Source: Mycobacterium sp. 1245111.1
GTDB lineage: Bacteria; Actinomycetota; Actinomycetes; Mycobacteriales; Mycobacteriaceae
Direction: 5' to 3'
Assembly: GCF_001673405.1 (NCBI RefSeq)
Contig: NZ_LZLV01000004.1
Coordinates: forward strand, 1 to 64,000
DNA: 64,000 nt
Shown here: positions 45,385 through 55,611 of the stretch, piece after piece
Layout: each line of letters starts with the position of its first letter
Numbering within the stretch: the first letter of the stretch is position 1
Translations under genes and position numbers: made by a program
The notes under the pieces: generated by a model
The model's input: only the letters and a program-made list of their open reading frames with translations
Database searches by the model: none
Told to the model about the DNA's origin: nothing

Positions 45385-48300
45385 ATGACCCATCGCATCG
45401 CGTTGTTGTCCACGTCCGACACCGACCTGCTGTCGGCCCGCGCGTCGCTTGCGGCCTACAACTTGGGCAACCCGGCGCGTCAGGCGATCGAGGACGTGCT
45501 CGGCGATGCCGAGGTCGTTGTGCTTCGGGTGCTGGGTTCGTCGGCGGAGGTGGCCGACGAGCTCACCGCCCTGCGGGCCACCGGCCTGCCACTGATCGTG
45601 CTCGGCGGCGAACGCGCACCGAGCGCCGAGTTGATGGAATGTTCGACGGTCCCGATCGGTCTTGCGGCGCAAGCACACTCATATCTGGCTGAAGGCGGAC
45701 CGGCCAATCTCGCTCAGCTGCACGCGTTTTTGTGCGACACCGTGTTGCTCACCGGTGAGGGATTCGACGAGCCGGCGGTGATCCCGGAGTGGGGCTTCGC
45801 CGATCGGCCCGCGGTCGGCGGGTCCGTTCGGGTCGGTGTGCTGTACTACCGGGCCCACGAAGTCAGCGGCAACTCCGGTTTCGCGCACGCGCTCGCCGAC
45901 GCGATCGATGCCACCGGCGACGCGGTCGGTGTGCCGATTTTCGCTTCCTCGTTGCGCAGCGCGCCCGACGAATTGTTCGCCGCGCTGGGCAGTTTGGATG
46001 CCGTCGTGGTCAGCATGCTGGCGGCCGGAGGCTCGAAGTCGGCCGCCGCCGGCGCCGGTGAAGACGACTCCTCGTGGGACATCGAACGCATCGCGGCGAT
46101 GAACATCCCGGTGCTGCAGGGCCTTTGCCTGACGTCGTCGCGCGAGGAGTGGGCGTCGAACGACGACGGCGTGACCCCGCTGGACTCTGCGACACAAATC
46201 GCGATCCCCGAGTTCGACGGTCGCATCATCACCGCGCCGTACTCCTTCAAGGAGATCGACGACGACGGCCTCCCCCACTACGTCGCCGACGAGGAGCGCT
46301 GCGCGCGGGTCGCAGCGATCGCGGTGAATCACGCCAAGCTGCGCCGAATCCCCAACAAGGACAAGAAGTTAGCGCTGGTGTTGTCGGCCTATCCCACCAA
46401 GCACTCGCGGGTGGGCAACGCCGTCGGCCTCGACACCCCCGCGTCCGCAGTGCGGCTGCTGCACCGTCTTGCCCGGGACGGTTACGACGTGGGCGATGGC
46501 TTTGGTGTGCTCGGCATCGACGACGAGACCGAGGCCGGCGACCGGTTGATGCACAGGCTGATCGACGCCGGCGGCCAGGACGAACAGTGGCTGAGCACGA
46601 CACAGGTGGACGGCGCGCAGGTGAAAGTGACTGCGGCGCAGTACGCCGAGTGGACCGCGAACCTACCCGCCGACTTGCGTGATGCGATGGCCGGGGCGTG
46701 GGGGGCGGCGCCGGGGCGGCTGTTCGTCAACGACGACGGCGACCTGGTGATCGCCGCGCTGCGGTCGGGCAACGTCGTGCTGATGATTCAGCCGCCGCGC
46801 GGGTTCGGCGAGAACCCTGTGGCGATCTACCACGACCCGGATCTGCCTGTCAGCCATCACTATCTGGCCGCCTACCGCTGGCTGGAGCACGGTTTCGGCG
46901 CCGACGCGGTGGTGCATCTCGGCAAACACGGATCGATGGAGTGGCTGCCGGGCAAGAACGCGGCACTGTCGGCGGCTTGTGCCACCGACGCCGTGTTGGG
47001 GAATCTGCCGCTGATCTACCCGTTCCTGGTCAACGATCCCGGTGAGGGCGCCCAGGCGAAGCGGCGCGCCCATGCAACGATCGTCGACCATCTGATCCCG
47101 CCGATGGCGCGTGCCGAAAGCTACGGCGACATCGCCCGACTCGAGCAGCTACTCGACGAGTACGGCAACATCGCGGCAATGGACCCGGCCAAGCTGCCGG
47201 CAATCCGCGGCGAAATCTGGAACCTGATGCGGGCCGCGGAGATGCATCGCGATCTCGGACTCGACGACCGCCCCGACGACGATGAGTTCGACGACTTCTT
47301 GCTCCACGTCGACGGCTGGCTGTGTGAAATCAAGGACGCCCAGATCCGCGACGGTCTGCACGTCCTGGGCGAAGTGCCGACCGGGCCGGCGCGGGTCAAC
47401 CTGGTGCTGGCGATCCTGCGCGCCGCCCAGGTGTGGGGCGGTCGCGACCACGCCGTCCCCGGATTGCGCACCGCCCTTGGGTTGAAGGACGGCGCCGAAA
47501 CCGCGGCGGTGGACGAGATCGAGAGTCGCGCACGCACATTGGTCGAGGCGATGGAAGCCGCCGGCTGGGACGCCTCAGCCGTCGACGCGCTGCACGACGA
47601 GCCGGACGTGCGGGCCTCGCTGCGGTTCGCCGCCACCGAGGTGGTGCCCCGGCTCTCGGGTACGGCCGGCGAGCTTGATGCCGTAATGCAGGCTCTGGCA
47701 GGAGGTTTCGTGCGGCCTGGCCCGTCCGGCTCTCCGCTGCGAGGTCTGGTCAACGTGCTGCCGACCGGCCGCAACTTCTACACCGTCGACCCGCGGGCGG
47801 TGCCGTCACGGCTGGCCTGGCAGACCGGCCAGACGATGGCGGAGTCGCTGCTGCAGCGCTACCTCGACGACACCGGCAGCTACCCCGAGTCGGTCGGGCT
47901 GTCGGTGTGGGGAACCAGTGCGATGCGCACGTCCGGCGACGACATCGCCGAAGTGCTGGCGCTGCTCGGGGTTCGGCCGGAATGGGACGAGGCGTCACGG
48001 CGGGTCAGCCGGCTGGAGGTGATCCCGCTCGAGGAACTCGGGCGGCCCCGTATCGACGTGACGATCCGGATCTCCGGTTTCTTCCGCGACGCGTTCCCGC
48101 ACGTGGTGATGATGCTTGACGACGCGGTACAGATGGTGGCGCTGCTCGACGAGTCCGACGAGGAGAATTACGTTGCCGCGCACGCCCGCGCCGACCTTGC
48201 CGACCACGGCGACCAACGACGTGCCACCACAAGGGTTTTCGGATCGAAGCCGGGATCATACGGCGCGGGCATCCTGCAGGTCGTCGAGGCGGGCACTTGG

Positions 48301-48957
48301 CGCGACGACAAGGACCTGGCCGAGGTCTACACCGCGTGGGGCGGTTTCGCCTACGGCCGCGGACTGGACGGCGCCGCGGCAGCGGCGGACATGCGCACCA
48401 ACTACGCGCGAATCAAGGTGGCGGCCAAGAATATCGACACCCGCGAACATGACATCATCGACAGCGACGATTATTTCCAGTACCACGGCGGCATGGTCGC
48501 GACGATTCGCGCGTTGACCGGGTCCGATCCGAAGGCCTATGTAGGCGACTCGACAACCCCCGACGCGGTGCGCACCCGCACGCTGTCCGAGGAGACCGCG
48601 CGGGTGTTTCGGGCCCGGGTGGTCAACCCGCGCTGGATTTCCGCGATGCGCCGGCACGGCTACAAAGGTGCGTTCGAACTCGCCGCGACCGTCGATTACC
48701 TCTTCGGCTTCGACGCGACCGCGGGCGTCGTTCACGACTGGATGTACGAAAAGCTGGCCGAGTCCTATGTTCTCGACCCCGAAACCCGTGAGTTTCTGGA
48801 CAAGTCGAACCCGTGGGCGCTGCACGGGATGGTCGAGCGTCTGCAGGAGGCCGCCGACCGCGGCCTGTGGGCCGACCCGTCGCCGGAGACGATGGCCGCG
48901 CTGCGACAGGCCTACCTGGAGGTGGAAGGCGACATCGAGGACCGTGCCGGTGCCTGA
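45385..48957 (+). CDS. cobN: CobN, cobaltochelatase large subunit
   Basis: 1,190 residues, the usual CobN length. Inserts cobalt into hydrogenobyrinic acid a,c-diamide with two AAA/VWA partners. Conserved CobN/magnesium-chelatase H blocks are visible: VVSMLAAGGSKSA, HLGKHGSMEWLPGK near 513-526, SVGLSVWGTSAMRTSGDD near 835 and FQYHGGMVATIRALTG near 1030. GAGGAGG ribosome site. First of the rightward cobN-cobF-cobK run; the chelatase partner (52388-54349) is in the same block. Confidence 0.96.
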   Translation: MTHRIALLSTSDTDLLSARASLAAYNLGNPARQAIEDVLGDAEVVVLRVLGSSAEVADELTALRATGLPLIVLGGERAPSAELMECSTVPIGLAAQAHSYLAEGGPANLAQLHAFLCDTVLLTGEGFDEPAVIPEWGFADRPAVGGSVRVGVLYYRAHEVSGNSGFAHALADAIDATGDAVGVPIFASSLRSAPDELFAALGSLDAVVVSMLAAGGSKSAAAGAGEDDSSWDIERIAAMNIPVLQGLCLTSSREEWASNDDGVTPLDSATQIAIPEFDGRIITAPYSFKEIDDDGLPHYVADEERCARVAAIAVNHAKLRRIPNKDKKLALVLSAYPTKHSRVGNAVGLDTPASAVRLLHRLARDGYDVGDGFGVLGIDDETEAGDRLMHRLIDAGGQDEQWLSTTQVDGAQVKVTAAQYAEWTANLPADLRDAMAGAWGAAPGRLFVNDDGDLVIAALRSGNVVLMIQPPRGFGENPVAIYHDPDLPVSHHYLAAYRWLEHGFGADAVVHLGKHGSMEWLPGKNAALSAACATDAVLGNLPLIYPFLVNDPGEGAQAKRRAHATIVDHLIPPMARAESYGDIARLEQLLDEYGNIAAMDPAKLPAIRGEIWNLMRAAEMHRDLGLDDRPDDDEFDDFLLHVDGWLCEIKDAQIRDGLHVLGEVPTGPARVNLVLAILRAAQVWGGRDHAVPGLRTALGLKDGAETAAVDEIESRARTLVEAMEAAGWDASAVDALHDEPDVRASLRFAATEVVPRLSGTAGELDAVMQALAGGFVRPGPSGSPLRGLVNVLPTGRNFYTVDPRAVPSRLAWQTGQTMAESLLQRYLDDTGSYPESVGLSVWGTSAMRTSGDDIAEVLALLGVRPEWDEASRRVSRLEVIPLEELGRPRIDVTIRISGFFRDAFPHVVMMLDDAVQMVALLDESDEENYVAAHARADLADHGDQRRATTRVFGSKPGSYGAGILQVVEAGTWRDDKDLAEVYTAWGGFAYGRGLDGAAAAADMRTNYARIKVAAKNIDTREHDIIDSDDYFQYHGGMVATIRALTGSDPKAYVGDSTTPDAVRTRTLSEETARVFRARVVNPRWISAMRRHGYKGAFELAATVDYLFGFDATAGVVHDWMYEKLAESYVLDPETREFLDKSNPWALHGMVERLQEAADRGLWADPSPETMAALRQAYLEVEGDIEDRAGA

Positions 48958-49708
48958 GTCAGTCCGGGTTCGCGTCCTGGGGGTCGGCATGGGTCCCCAG
49001 CACGTCACCCCGGAAGTCGCCGAGGCGCTGCGGTCGGTCGATTACGTGGTGGCCGCGTTCAAAGGTCCCGGCGACGAACTGCTCGCGCTGCGTTGGGAGA
49101 TCGTCGACGCCTGCACCGACGGCTCGATCGACGTTGTGGCGGTGCATGATCCGGAGCGGGACCGCTCGACCGGCCTAACCGACCAGGGGTATCAGCGCGC
49201 GGTGGCCGACTGGCACGACGCCCGCGCCGAGGCCTACGCCGATGTGCTGCGCGAGCGGCGCGGCACCGCGGCGTTCCTGGTATTCGGCGACCCATCGCTG
49301 TACGACTCCACCATCCGGGTCATCGAGAAGATCCAGACGCTTGGTGTGCCAGTCGAATTCGACGTGCTGCCGGGGATCAGCGCGCCGCAAGTGCTGGCCG
49401 CGCGGCACCGCATCGTGTTGCACGAGGTCGGCCGCCCGGTGCACATCACCACCGGTCGCCTGCTGCAGGACGCCGTCGCCGCCGGGCAGGACAACATCGT
49501 CGCGATGCTCAACCCGCCGCCGGAACGGTTTGACGTGACCGGTCTGGACGACTGGATGGTGTGGTGGGCAGCCAATCTCGGGGCGCCTAGTGAGCGTCTG
49601 ATCGCGGGGCGGTTCGGCGATGTCGACCGGCAGATCGCCAAGGCCCGAGCGCACGCTCGCGCCGAGGCCGGCTTCGTGATGGACATCTATCTGTTCCGGC
49701 GACCCTGA
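48950..49708 (+). CDS. cobF: CobF, precorrin-6A synthase (deacetylating)
   Basis: 252 residues. SAM-dependent tetrapyrrole methyltransferase fold: N-terminal [17 protein letters not shown], central [27 protein letters not shown]. Catalyses C-1 methylation with loss of acetate in the aerobic pathway. GTG 48950 overlaps the cobN end by 8 bases; GTG 48944 is possible. Its stop shares bases with the cobK ATG (TGATG). Confidence 0.93.
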   Translation: MPESVRVRVLGVGMGPQHVTPEVAEALRSVDYVVAAFKGPGDELLALRWEIVDACTDGSIDVVAVHDPERDRSTGLTDQGYQRAVADWHDARAEAYADVLRERRGTAAFLVFGDPSLYDSTIRVIEKIQTLGVPVEFDVLPGISAPQVLAARHRIVLHEVGRPVHITTGRLLQDAVAAGQDNIVAMLNPPPERFDVTGLDDWMVWWAANLGAPSERLIAGRFGDVDRQIAKARAHARAEAGFVMDIYLFRRP

Positions 49709-50439
49709 TGGCTCAGCGGGTGCTGCTGCTGGGCGGGACATCGGAGGCGCGCGCGCTGGCCGCGCGGCTGGTGGCCGACGGTGTCGACGTGACGAGTTCG
49801 CTCGCCGGCCGGGTTGCCCGCCCGAGGCTTCCCGAGGGCCGGGTGCGGATCGGCGGGTTCGGCGGCGTCGACGGGTTGCGAAAGGCATTGGCGGACTTCG
49901 ACGTCGTGGTCGACGCCACCCATCCCTTCTCGGCGACGATGTCCGCCAACGCGTTACACGCGTGCGCCGCCGAGTCGGTTCCGCTGCTGCGGTTGCAACG
50001 CCCCGGCTGGGGCTCGCGCGCCGCGCGAGAGTGGCATTGGGTGAACTCGCACACGGAGGCGGCCGACGAGGCGCGGCGGCTGGGCAGTCGGCCGCTGTTG
50101 ACGGTCGGCCGCCAGCAACTGGCGGCGTTTGTCGCAGCGCTCGGCGAGCTGCCCGTGCTGGCCCGGGTTGTGGACGAGCCGGACTTCGCGCTGCCCGCGC
50201 CGTGGCAGCTGGTCCACGACCGTGGGCCGTATGCCTTGGCCGGCGAGCTGGCCTTGCTTCGCGGGCATCGCGCGGATGTGTTGGTGACCAAAGACTCCGG
50301 CGGCGAGTACACCTGGCCGAAGATGCAGGCCGCCGACGAGTTGGGCATCCCGGTTGTCATCGTGAGCCGACCCGCGGTTCCCGTCGGCGTGCCGGTGGTG
50401 GCCGATGTGGACGATGCCGTCGAGTGGCTACGCGGATAA
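49708..50439 (+). CDS. cobK: CobK, precorrin-6A reductase
   Basis: 243 residues. N-terminal NADPH motif [16 protein letters not shown], then [19 protein letters not shown], both standard for CobK/CbiJ. Reduces precorrin-6A to 6B. ATG 49708 is coupled to cobF. Its 3' end overlaps convergent cobB by 12 bases. Confidence 0.93.
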   Translation: MAQRVLLLGGTSEARALAARLVADGVDVTSSLAGRVARPRLPEGRVRIGGFGGVDGLRKALADFDVVVDATHPFSATMSANALHACAAESVPLLRLQRPGWGSRAAREWHWVNSHTEAADEARRLGSRPLLTVGRQQLAAFVAALGELPVLARVVDEPDFALPAPWQLVHDRGPYALAGELALLRGHRADVLVTKDSGGEYTWPKMQAADELGIPVVIVSRPAVPVGVPVVADVDDAVEWLRG

Positions 50440-51780
50440 GCCGTGAACGGCCCGCGCGAAGCGTTGCGCCAGACCGGGATGGCCGGCCCAATGGGTGTGC
50501 AGGTAGGCGGCGTGCAGGGTCGGTGTGGCGAAACCCTCGGGGCCGGCAGGCAGCTGCCAGGCCGGCTGGCCCGCGACCGCAGTGGTTGTGGTGCGGTGAA
50601 ACTCGTGTCCGGTGACCTGCTGGCCGGCTTCGGCGAGCACTGAGTCCGCTGGGCTGGTCGCGGTTCGGTAGCCGAGCGTGAGCCGCGGCGTCATGGCGGC
50701 GTCGACGGGCACCGCCCCCACCATCGGCGTGCCGTCGAGCGAGCGGCACAGGTAGAGCAGCCCGGCGCACTCGGCAACAGTCGGAGCGCCTCCGGCTATG
50801 GCGGAGTGCAGTTCTGCTGTCAGGCAACGGTTCCCGGCGAGCTCGGCGGCGTGCACCTCGGGGAATCCGCCACCCAGGTAGATGCCCGCGGTCCCGACCG
50901 GCAGAGTCGGGTCGGTCAGCGGGTCGAATTCGGCCACCTCGCATCCAGCGGCTCGCAAGAGTTCTTCGGTTTCGGCGTATCGGAACGTGAACGCCCGCCC
51001 GCCGGCCAGCGCGACGACGGGCCGCGTTTGCGAGGGCGGCTGGATTTCCTGCGCCGGCTCCCACGGCGTGTCGCTCAGCGGGCCCGCGCCACGAGCAAGG
51101 TCCAGGATCGCCTCGATATCGACATGTGCCGCAATCACTTCCGCCATTCGCCTGATCGTCTGCTCCGATTCGGCGCGCTCGGCGGCCGGCACCAGACCGA
51201 GGTGGCGGGACGGCGTCACGATGCCGTCGTCGCGGGGTAGGACGCCGAGCACCGGGATGCCGACGGGTTTCAGGGCGTCGCGGACCTCGTCGGCGTGGCG
51301 TGCGCTGCCCGCCTTGTTGAGGATGACGCCGGCGATGCGAACCGACGCGTCGAATGCCGCAAGTCCGGCGATCATCGCGGCATGCGTCCGCGATGCGTGC
51401 GAGATGTCGACCACAAGCAGCACGGGGGATGTCGTCAATGCGGCGACATGGGCGGTCGACGCCTCGCCGGCGGTACCCAGCCGGCCGTCGAAAAGCCCCA
51501 TCACACCTTCGATGACGGCGACGTCCGCCTTTCGGGCGCCGTGCAGCAGCAGAGGCACGACGCGCTGTTCGCCGACCAGAAAAGGGTCGAGGTTGCGGCC
51601 CGGCCGACCGGTGGCCAGGGCGTGGTAGCCGGGATCGATGAAGTCGGGCCCCACCTTGTGGCCGGATACCGTCAGGCCGCGCGCGACCAGGGCGGCCATC
51701 AATCCGGTTGCGACAGTGGTCTTTCCGTGTCCGGATGCTGGCGCGGCGACGACGACCCGGGGAAGCTGCGCGGCTACCAC
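50428..51780 (-). CDS. cobB: CobB, hydrogenobyrinic acid a,c-diamide synthase
   Basis: 450 residues. Amidates the a and c side chains using glutamine and ATP. P-loop [18 protein letters not shown] near residue 10, then the class I-like glutamine amidotransferase half with [16 protein letters not shown], nucleophile Cys in [10 protein letters not shown] near 325 and HEFHRT near the end. GTG 51780 overlaps the cobO stop. Third gene of the leftward chelatase-cobO-cobB run. Confidence 0.93.
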   Translation of the reverse strand: MVAAQLPRVVVAAPASGHGKTTVATGLMAALVARGLTVSGHKVGPDFIDPGYHALATGRPGRNLDPFLVGEQRVVPLLLHGARKADVAVIEGVMGLFDGRLGTAGEASTAHVAALTTSPVLLVVDISHASRTHAAMIAGLAAFDASVRIAGVILNKAGSARHADEVRDALKPVGIPVLGVLPRDDGIVTPSRHLGLVPAAERAESEQTIRRMAEVIAAHVDIEAILDLARGAGPLSDTPWEPAQEIQPPSQTRPVVALAGGRAFTFRYAETEELLRAAGCEVAEFDPLTDPTLPVGTAGIYLGGGFPEVHAAELAGNRCLTAELHSAIAGGAPTVAECAGLLYLCRSLDGTPMVGAVPVDAAMTPRLTLGYRTATSPADSVLAEAGQQVTGHEFHRTTTTAVAGQPAWQLPAGPEGFATPTLHAAYLHTHWAGHPGLAQRFARAVHGLSA

Positions 51781-52388
51781 TCGATGCCTCGCTGGCCTTT
51801 CTGACCGGCATCCATCGGGTGCTTCACGTTGGTCATCTCGGTGACCAGGTCGGCGATCTCGATCAGTCGCAGGTCGGCACTGCGGCCGGTGATCACGACG
51901 TGTTGGTGGCCCGGCCGATTCGCGAGGGTCTCGACGATGTCGTCGACGTCGACCCAGCCCCACGTCATCGGGTAGGTGAATTCGTCGAGCACGTAAAGGT
52001 CGTGGGATTCGGCGGCCAGGCGCCGCTTGATCTCCGCCCATCCCGCCGCGGCCTCCTGGGCATGGTCAACCTCGGTGCCCGCCTTGCGACTCCACGACCA
52101 ACCCGAGCCCATCTTGTGCCATTCGACCGCACCACCCTCGCCGGTCTCGGTGTGCAGCGCGCCCAGCCGCTCCAGCACGGTCTGCTCACCGATCCGCCAC
52201 TTGGCGGACTTGACGAACTGGAACACCCCGATCCGGAATCCCTGATTCCACCCACGCAGCGCCAACCCGAAGGCGGCGGTGGACTTTCCCTTCCCGTCGC
52301 CGGTGTGCACCATCAGCAGCGGGCGATTACGGCGCTGGCGCGTCGTGAGCTTGTCGTCGGGGACGACCGACACCTGGCCCTGCGGCAT
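51774..52388 (-). CDS. cobO: CobO, cob(I)yrinic acid a,c-diamide adenosyltransferase
   Basis: 204 residues. Modified P-loop HTGDGKGKSTAAFGLALR near 28-45; LDEFTYPMTWGWVD and HVVITGRSADLRLIEIADL are typical of the CobA/CobO family. Attaches the adenosyl ligand to cobalt. ATG 52388 shares its T-G with the upstream stop (TGATG). Confidence 0.94.
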   Translation of the reverse strand: MPQGQVSVVPDDKLTTRQRRNRPLLMVHTGDGKGKSTAAFGLALRGWNQGFRIGVFQFVKSAKWRIGEQTVLERLGALHTETGEGGAVEWHKMGSGWSWSRKAGTEVDHAQEAAAGWAEIKRRLAAESHDLYVLDEFTYPMTWGWVDVDDIVETLANRPGHQHVVITGRSADLRLIEIADLVTEMTNVKHPMDAGQKGQRGIEW

Positions 52389-54349
52389 CAGGCCGCTCCG
52401 GCAGTGGTGGCGCCGCGGACGATGTCGGCCAGCGCCTGAGCGTTCACCTGTGCGAGCGGCACGTGCTCGGCGTTGAGGTGGTGAGCCAAGTTCTCGGCCA
52501 AACCCATTCGCATCCGGCCGCTTTCGCAGTCGACGACGATGCTCGAGACGCCCCGGTCGACCAGATGCGCCGCGGCCTGGTGCGCCCGTCCGACAGGATC
52601 GGATCCCGCAGTCGCGCGACCGTCGGTGACGACGACGAGCAGCGGTCGTCGACTCGGATCGCGCAGCCGCTCGCGTTGCACCACCTCGGCGGCCTTCATC
52701 AGCCCCTCGGCGAGCGGTGTCCGTCCACCGGCCGGCAGGCCGTCGAGTCGCTTTGCCGCGATCTCGATCGATCCGGTTGGTGGAAGCGCGATTTCGGCCG
52801 CTTGATCCCTGAACGTGACGACACCCACCCTGTCGCGTCGCCGGTAGGCGTCGAGCAACAGCGACAGGATGGCCGTCTTGACCTGACGCATCCGTTCCCG
52901 CGCCGCCATCGACCCCGAGGTGTCGACGACGAACACCACCAAATTGGCTTCGCGGCCCTCGCGGACTGCTCCCCGAAGGTCATTGGGCTGCAGAAGAAGC
53001 CGACCGTGGCTGCGGCCGCGCGCGACCTGATGCGGGGCCGCGGCCCGAAAGGTCTCCGCGAGGTGAATGCCCGAGTCTGACCGCGGACTGGCACCGGTGC
53101 GCCGACCGCTCGTCGTCCGCGCCCGGCTACGCCGGCCGGCATGTCCGTCCCCCACGCCTCGCACCGCGAAAAGCTTCGTCTTGTAGGGCTCGCCGGCGCC
53201 GACCGGCGGTGTGGACGCGGAATTCCGCTGGCCGCCAGAACTCTGCGGTTCGGGCGCGTCCTGCCCGCCGCCAGAGTCGTCTGGATCGGTGTCGGGGTCT
53301 GGGCCGTGGTCGGTGTCAGGCGGGAGCAACTCGTCGAGTTCGTCCTCGTCGAGGCCCGGCGCATCGAAGGGATTGCGCCGACGGCGGTGCGGGAGAGCCA
53401 ATTTCGCGGCGGCACGCAGGTCGTCGATGTTCGGGGCGTCGCGGTGGTGCCACGCGGCGTGCGCCGCTGCGGCCCGCGCCATCACGATGTCGGCGCGCAT
53501 GCCGTCGACGCCGGCCGCCGAGCAGACTTCGGCGATCGTGAGCAGTGCGGCATCGGTGAGCTGGATGCGGTTCAGGATCGACTGAGCGTGCTGTATCCGA
53601 TTGCGCAGTCGCTCTTCGGCATTCGCGTACTGGGCGCGAAAGCCCTGCGGGTCGGCGTCGAACTGCAGGCGTCGGCGCACCACTTCGGCTCGCTGTGCCG
53701 GGTCCCGCGGCGCGGCGACCTCGACGGTGAGCCCGAAGCGGTCGAGCAACTGCGGCCGCAGTTCACCCTCTTCGGGATTCATCGTGCCGACGAGGACGAA
53801 CTTCGCCGCGTGGGTCACCGATATACCGTCGCGTTCCACGGTCACGGTTCCCATCGCAGCCGCATCCAGGAGCAGATCGACCAGATGGTCGTGCAGCAGG
53901 TTGACCTCGTCGACGTAGAGGATTCCGCGGTGCGCGTTGGCCAGCAGCCCCGGTTCGAAGTGGACGGCGCCTTCACCGAGCGCTTGCTTGAGGTCGATCG
54001 ATCCGGCCACCCGGTCTTCGGTGGCTCCGACGGGGAGCTCGACCAGTCGCACGGGCCGGGTATCCACGGGCGCGTCGGGACCGAATGTTCCGTCGGGTGA
54101 GGTCGGGTTCGGCTGTGCGGGGTCGGTGGAGAATCGGTCACCGGCGATGACGTCAATGGGCGGCAGGATCTGCGTGAGCGCGCGCACCATCGTCGACTTC
54201 GCGGTTCCCTTCTCGCCGCGCACCAGCACGCCGCCGATGCCGGGATCGATGACGCTGAGAACGAGCGCCAGCGCCATGTCGTCCAGCCCGCCGGGGGCAT
54301 TGGGATCACCGCCGACGACGGCGGGAAACGGATACAGCTGACTTTTCAT
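52388..54349 (-). CDS. Magnesium-chelatase-type AAA+/VWA protein, probable cobaltochelatase partner of CobN
   Basis: 653 residues fusing the I- and D-type subunits. AAA+ domain (about 1-350) with Walker A RGEKGTAKSTMVRAL and Walker B GILYVDEVNLL; an acidic/Pro-rich linker at about 350-400; VWA domain (about 450-653) with MIDAS motif FVVDTSGSMAARERM and DGRATAGSDP. The M. tuberculosis counterpart is Rv2850c, also next to cobO and cobB. It should power metal insertion by CobN; CobS/CobT are not otherwise present here. Confidence 0.9.
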   Translation of the reverse strand: MKSQLYPFPAVVGGDPNAPGGLDDMALALVLSVIDPGIGGVLVRGEKGTAKSTMVRALTQILPPIDVIAGDRFSTDPAQPNPTSPDGTFGPDAPVDTRPVRLVELPVGATEDRVAGSIDLKQALGEGAVHFEPGLLANAHRGILYVDEVNLLHDHLVDLLLDAAAMGTVTVERDGISVTHAAKFVLVGTMNPEEGELRPQLLDRFGLTVEVAAPRDPAQRAEVVRRRLQFDADPQGFRAQYANAEERLRNRIQHAQSILNRIQLTDAALLTIAEVCSAAGVDGMRADIVMARAAAAHAAWHHRDAPNIDDLRAAAKLALPHRRRRNPFDAPGLDEDELDELLPPDTDHGPDPDTDPDDSGGGQDAPEPQSSGGQRNSASTPPVGAGEPYKTKLFAVRGVGDGHAGRRSRARTTSGRRTGASPRSDSGIHLAETFRAAAPHQVARGRSHGRLLLQPNDLRGAVREGREANLVVFVVDTSGSMAARERMRQVKTAILSLLLDAYRRRDRVGVVTFRDQAAEIALPPTGSIEIAAKRLDGLPAGGRTPLAEGLMKAAEVVQRERLRDPSRRPLLVVVTDGRATAGSDPVGRAHQAAAHLVDRGVSSIVVDCESGRMRMGLAENLAHHLNAEHVPLAQVNAQALADIVRGATTAGAA

Positions 54350-54405
54350 GCGGGATTTCCCCTGTTCGCGGGGTGCCTTGCGGCCATTACGCTAGCATCG
54401 CCGCC

Positions 54406-55611
54406 GTGCCGACCTCTGACCTGCGGGTGACCGTCGTCGGCGTCGGCGCCGACGGGTGGGACGGCCTGACGCCGGCCGCGCAGGCCGTCATCGCGTCGGC
54501 GGACGTCGTGCTGGGCGGCCCGCGTCAGCTGGGTCTGCTGCCCGTCACCGACGGGCAGGTCCACCAGGCCTGGCCGTCCCCGTTGAGCGCGGCGTTGCCC
54601 GCGCTGTTGACACAGTTCGCGGGCCGGCGGGTGGTCGCGCTGGCCTCCGGCGACCCGATGCTCAGCGGCATCGGAACCACGCTCGTCGACATCATGGGCT
54701 CCGACCGGGTGACGGTCATCCCACATCTGTCGTCGGTGACCCTCGCGCGGTCGCGGCTCGGCTGGTCCGCCGAATCCACCGCGGTGGTCAGCGTCGTCGG
54801 CCGTGACGTGCGCGCGGTGCTGCGGGAGCTCGCACCCGGACGCCGGGTGTTGGTGCTGTCGTCCGACGAGAAAACCCCTGCGGCGCTTGCCGAGTTGCTT
54901 GTCGCGCGCGGATACGAAACGAGTCGCTTTGTCGTGTTGGGCGACCTCGGCAGCGACCGCGAGACGGTGCACGACTCGACGGCCGGCGACTTCCCGGGCG
55001 ATGCGCCGCGACTCAATATCGTTGCGCTGCAACTGAACGGGCCACTGCTCACGGGGTGGACGGCCGGGCTGCCCGACGACGCGTTCGAGCACGACGGCCA
55101 ACTCACCAAGCGAGATCTGCGCGCCGCCGCGTTGGCTCGCCTGCTTCCCGCTCCGGGCCAGCTGTTGTGGGACGTCGGCGCCGGCGCCGGTTCGGTGGGC
55201 ATCGAGTGGATGCGCGCCCACCCGACGTGCCGAGCCGTCGCGATTGAGGCCGACCCGCAGCGAACCGAACGGATCACCCGCAACGCGCGATCGCTGGGCG
55301 TACCCGCGCTGCATGTTGTCTGTGGCGAGGCTCCGGAGTCGTTGAACGACTTGGCTTCTCCCGATGCAATTTTCATCGGCGGCGGCGCGAGCCGGCCCGG
55401 ACTGTTGCAGCACTGCCTCGACGCGCTGCCCGACGGCGGCCGGATCGTCGTACACGCGGTCACGGTCGAGACCGAGACCGTACTCGCTACGGCCTACGCC
55501 GAGCACGGCGGCGAGCTCGTGCGCATTCACGTCGAGCATGCCGGGCCCGTCGGGTCATTCACCGGCTGGACGCCGTCGCGCGCCGTGACGCAGTGGGCGT
55601 TCACGAAGTAG
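54406..55611 (+). CDS. cobL: CobL, precorrin-6Y methyltransferase/decarboxylase
   Basis: 401 residues, fused CbiE (about 1-205, LRVTVVGVGADGWDG and VVALASGDPMLSGIG) and CbiT (about 215-401, SAM motif LLWDVGAGAGSVGIEWM). Methylates C-5 and C-15 and decarboxylates. GTG 54406 chosen because TAGCAT at 54393-54398 fits a leaderless -10; ATG 54373 would add 11 unconserved residues. Divergent from the chelatase gene; 3' end overlaps cobM by 11 bases. Confidence 0.92.
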   Translation: MPTSDLRVTVVGVGADGWDGLTPAAQAVIASADVVLGGPRQLGLLPVTDGQVHQAWPSPLSAALPALLTQFAGRRVVALASGDPMLSGIGTTLVDIMGSDRVTVIPHLSSVTLARSRLGWSAESTAVVSVVGRDVRAVLRELAPGRRVLVLSSDEKTPAALAELLVARGYETSRFVVLGDLGSDRETVHDSTAGDFPGDAPRLNIVALQLNGPLLTGWTAGLPDDAFEHDGQLTKRDLRAAALARLLPAPGQLLWDVGAGAGSVGIEWMRAHPTCRAVAIEADPQRTERITRNARSLGVPALHVVCGEAPESLNDLASPDAIFIGGGASRPGLLQHCLDALPDGGRIVVHAVTVETETVLATAYAEHGGELVRIHVEHAGPVGSFTGWTPSRAVTQWAFTK

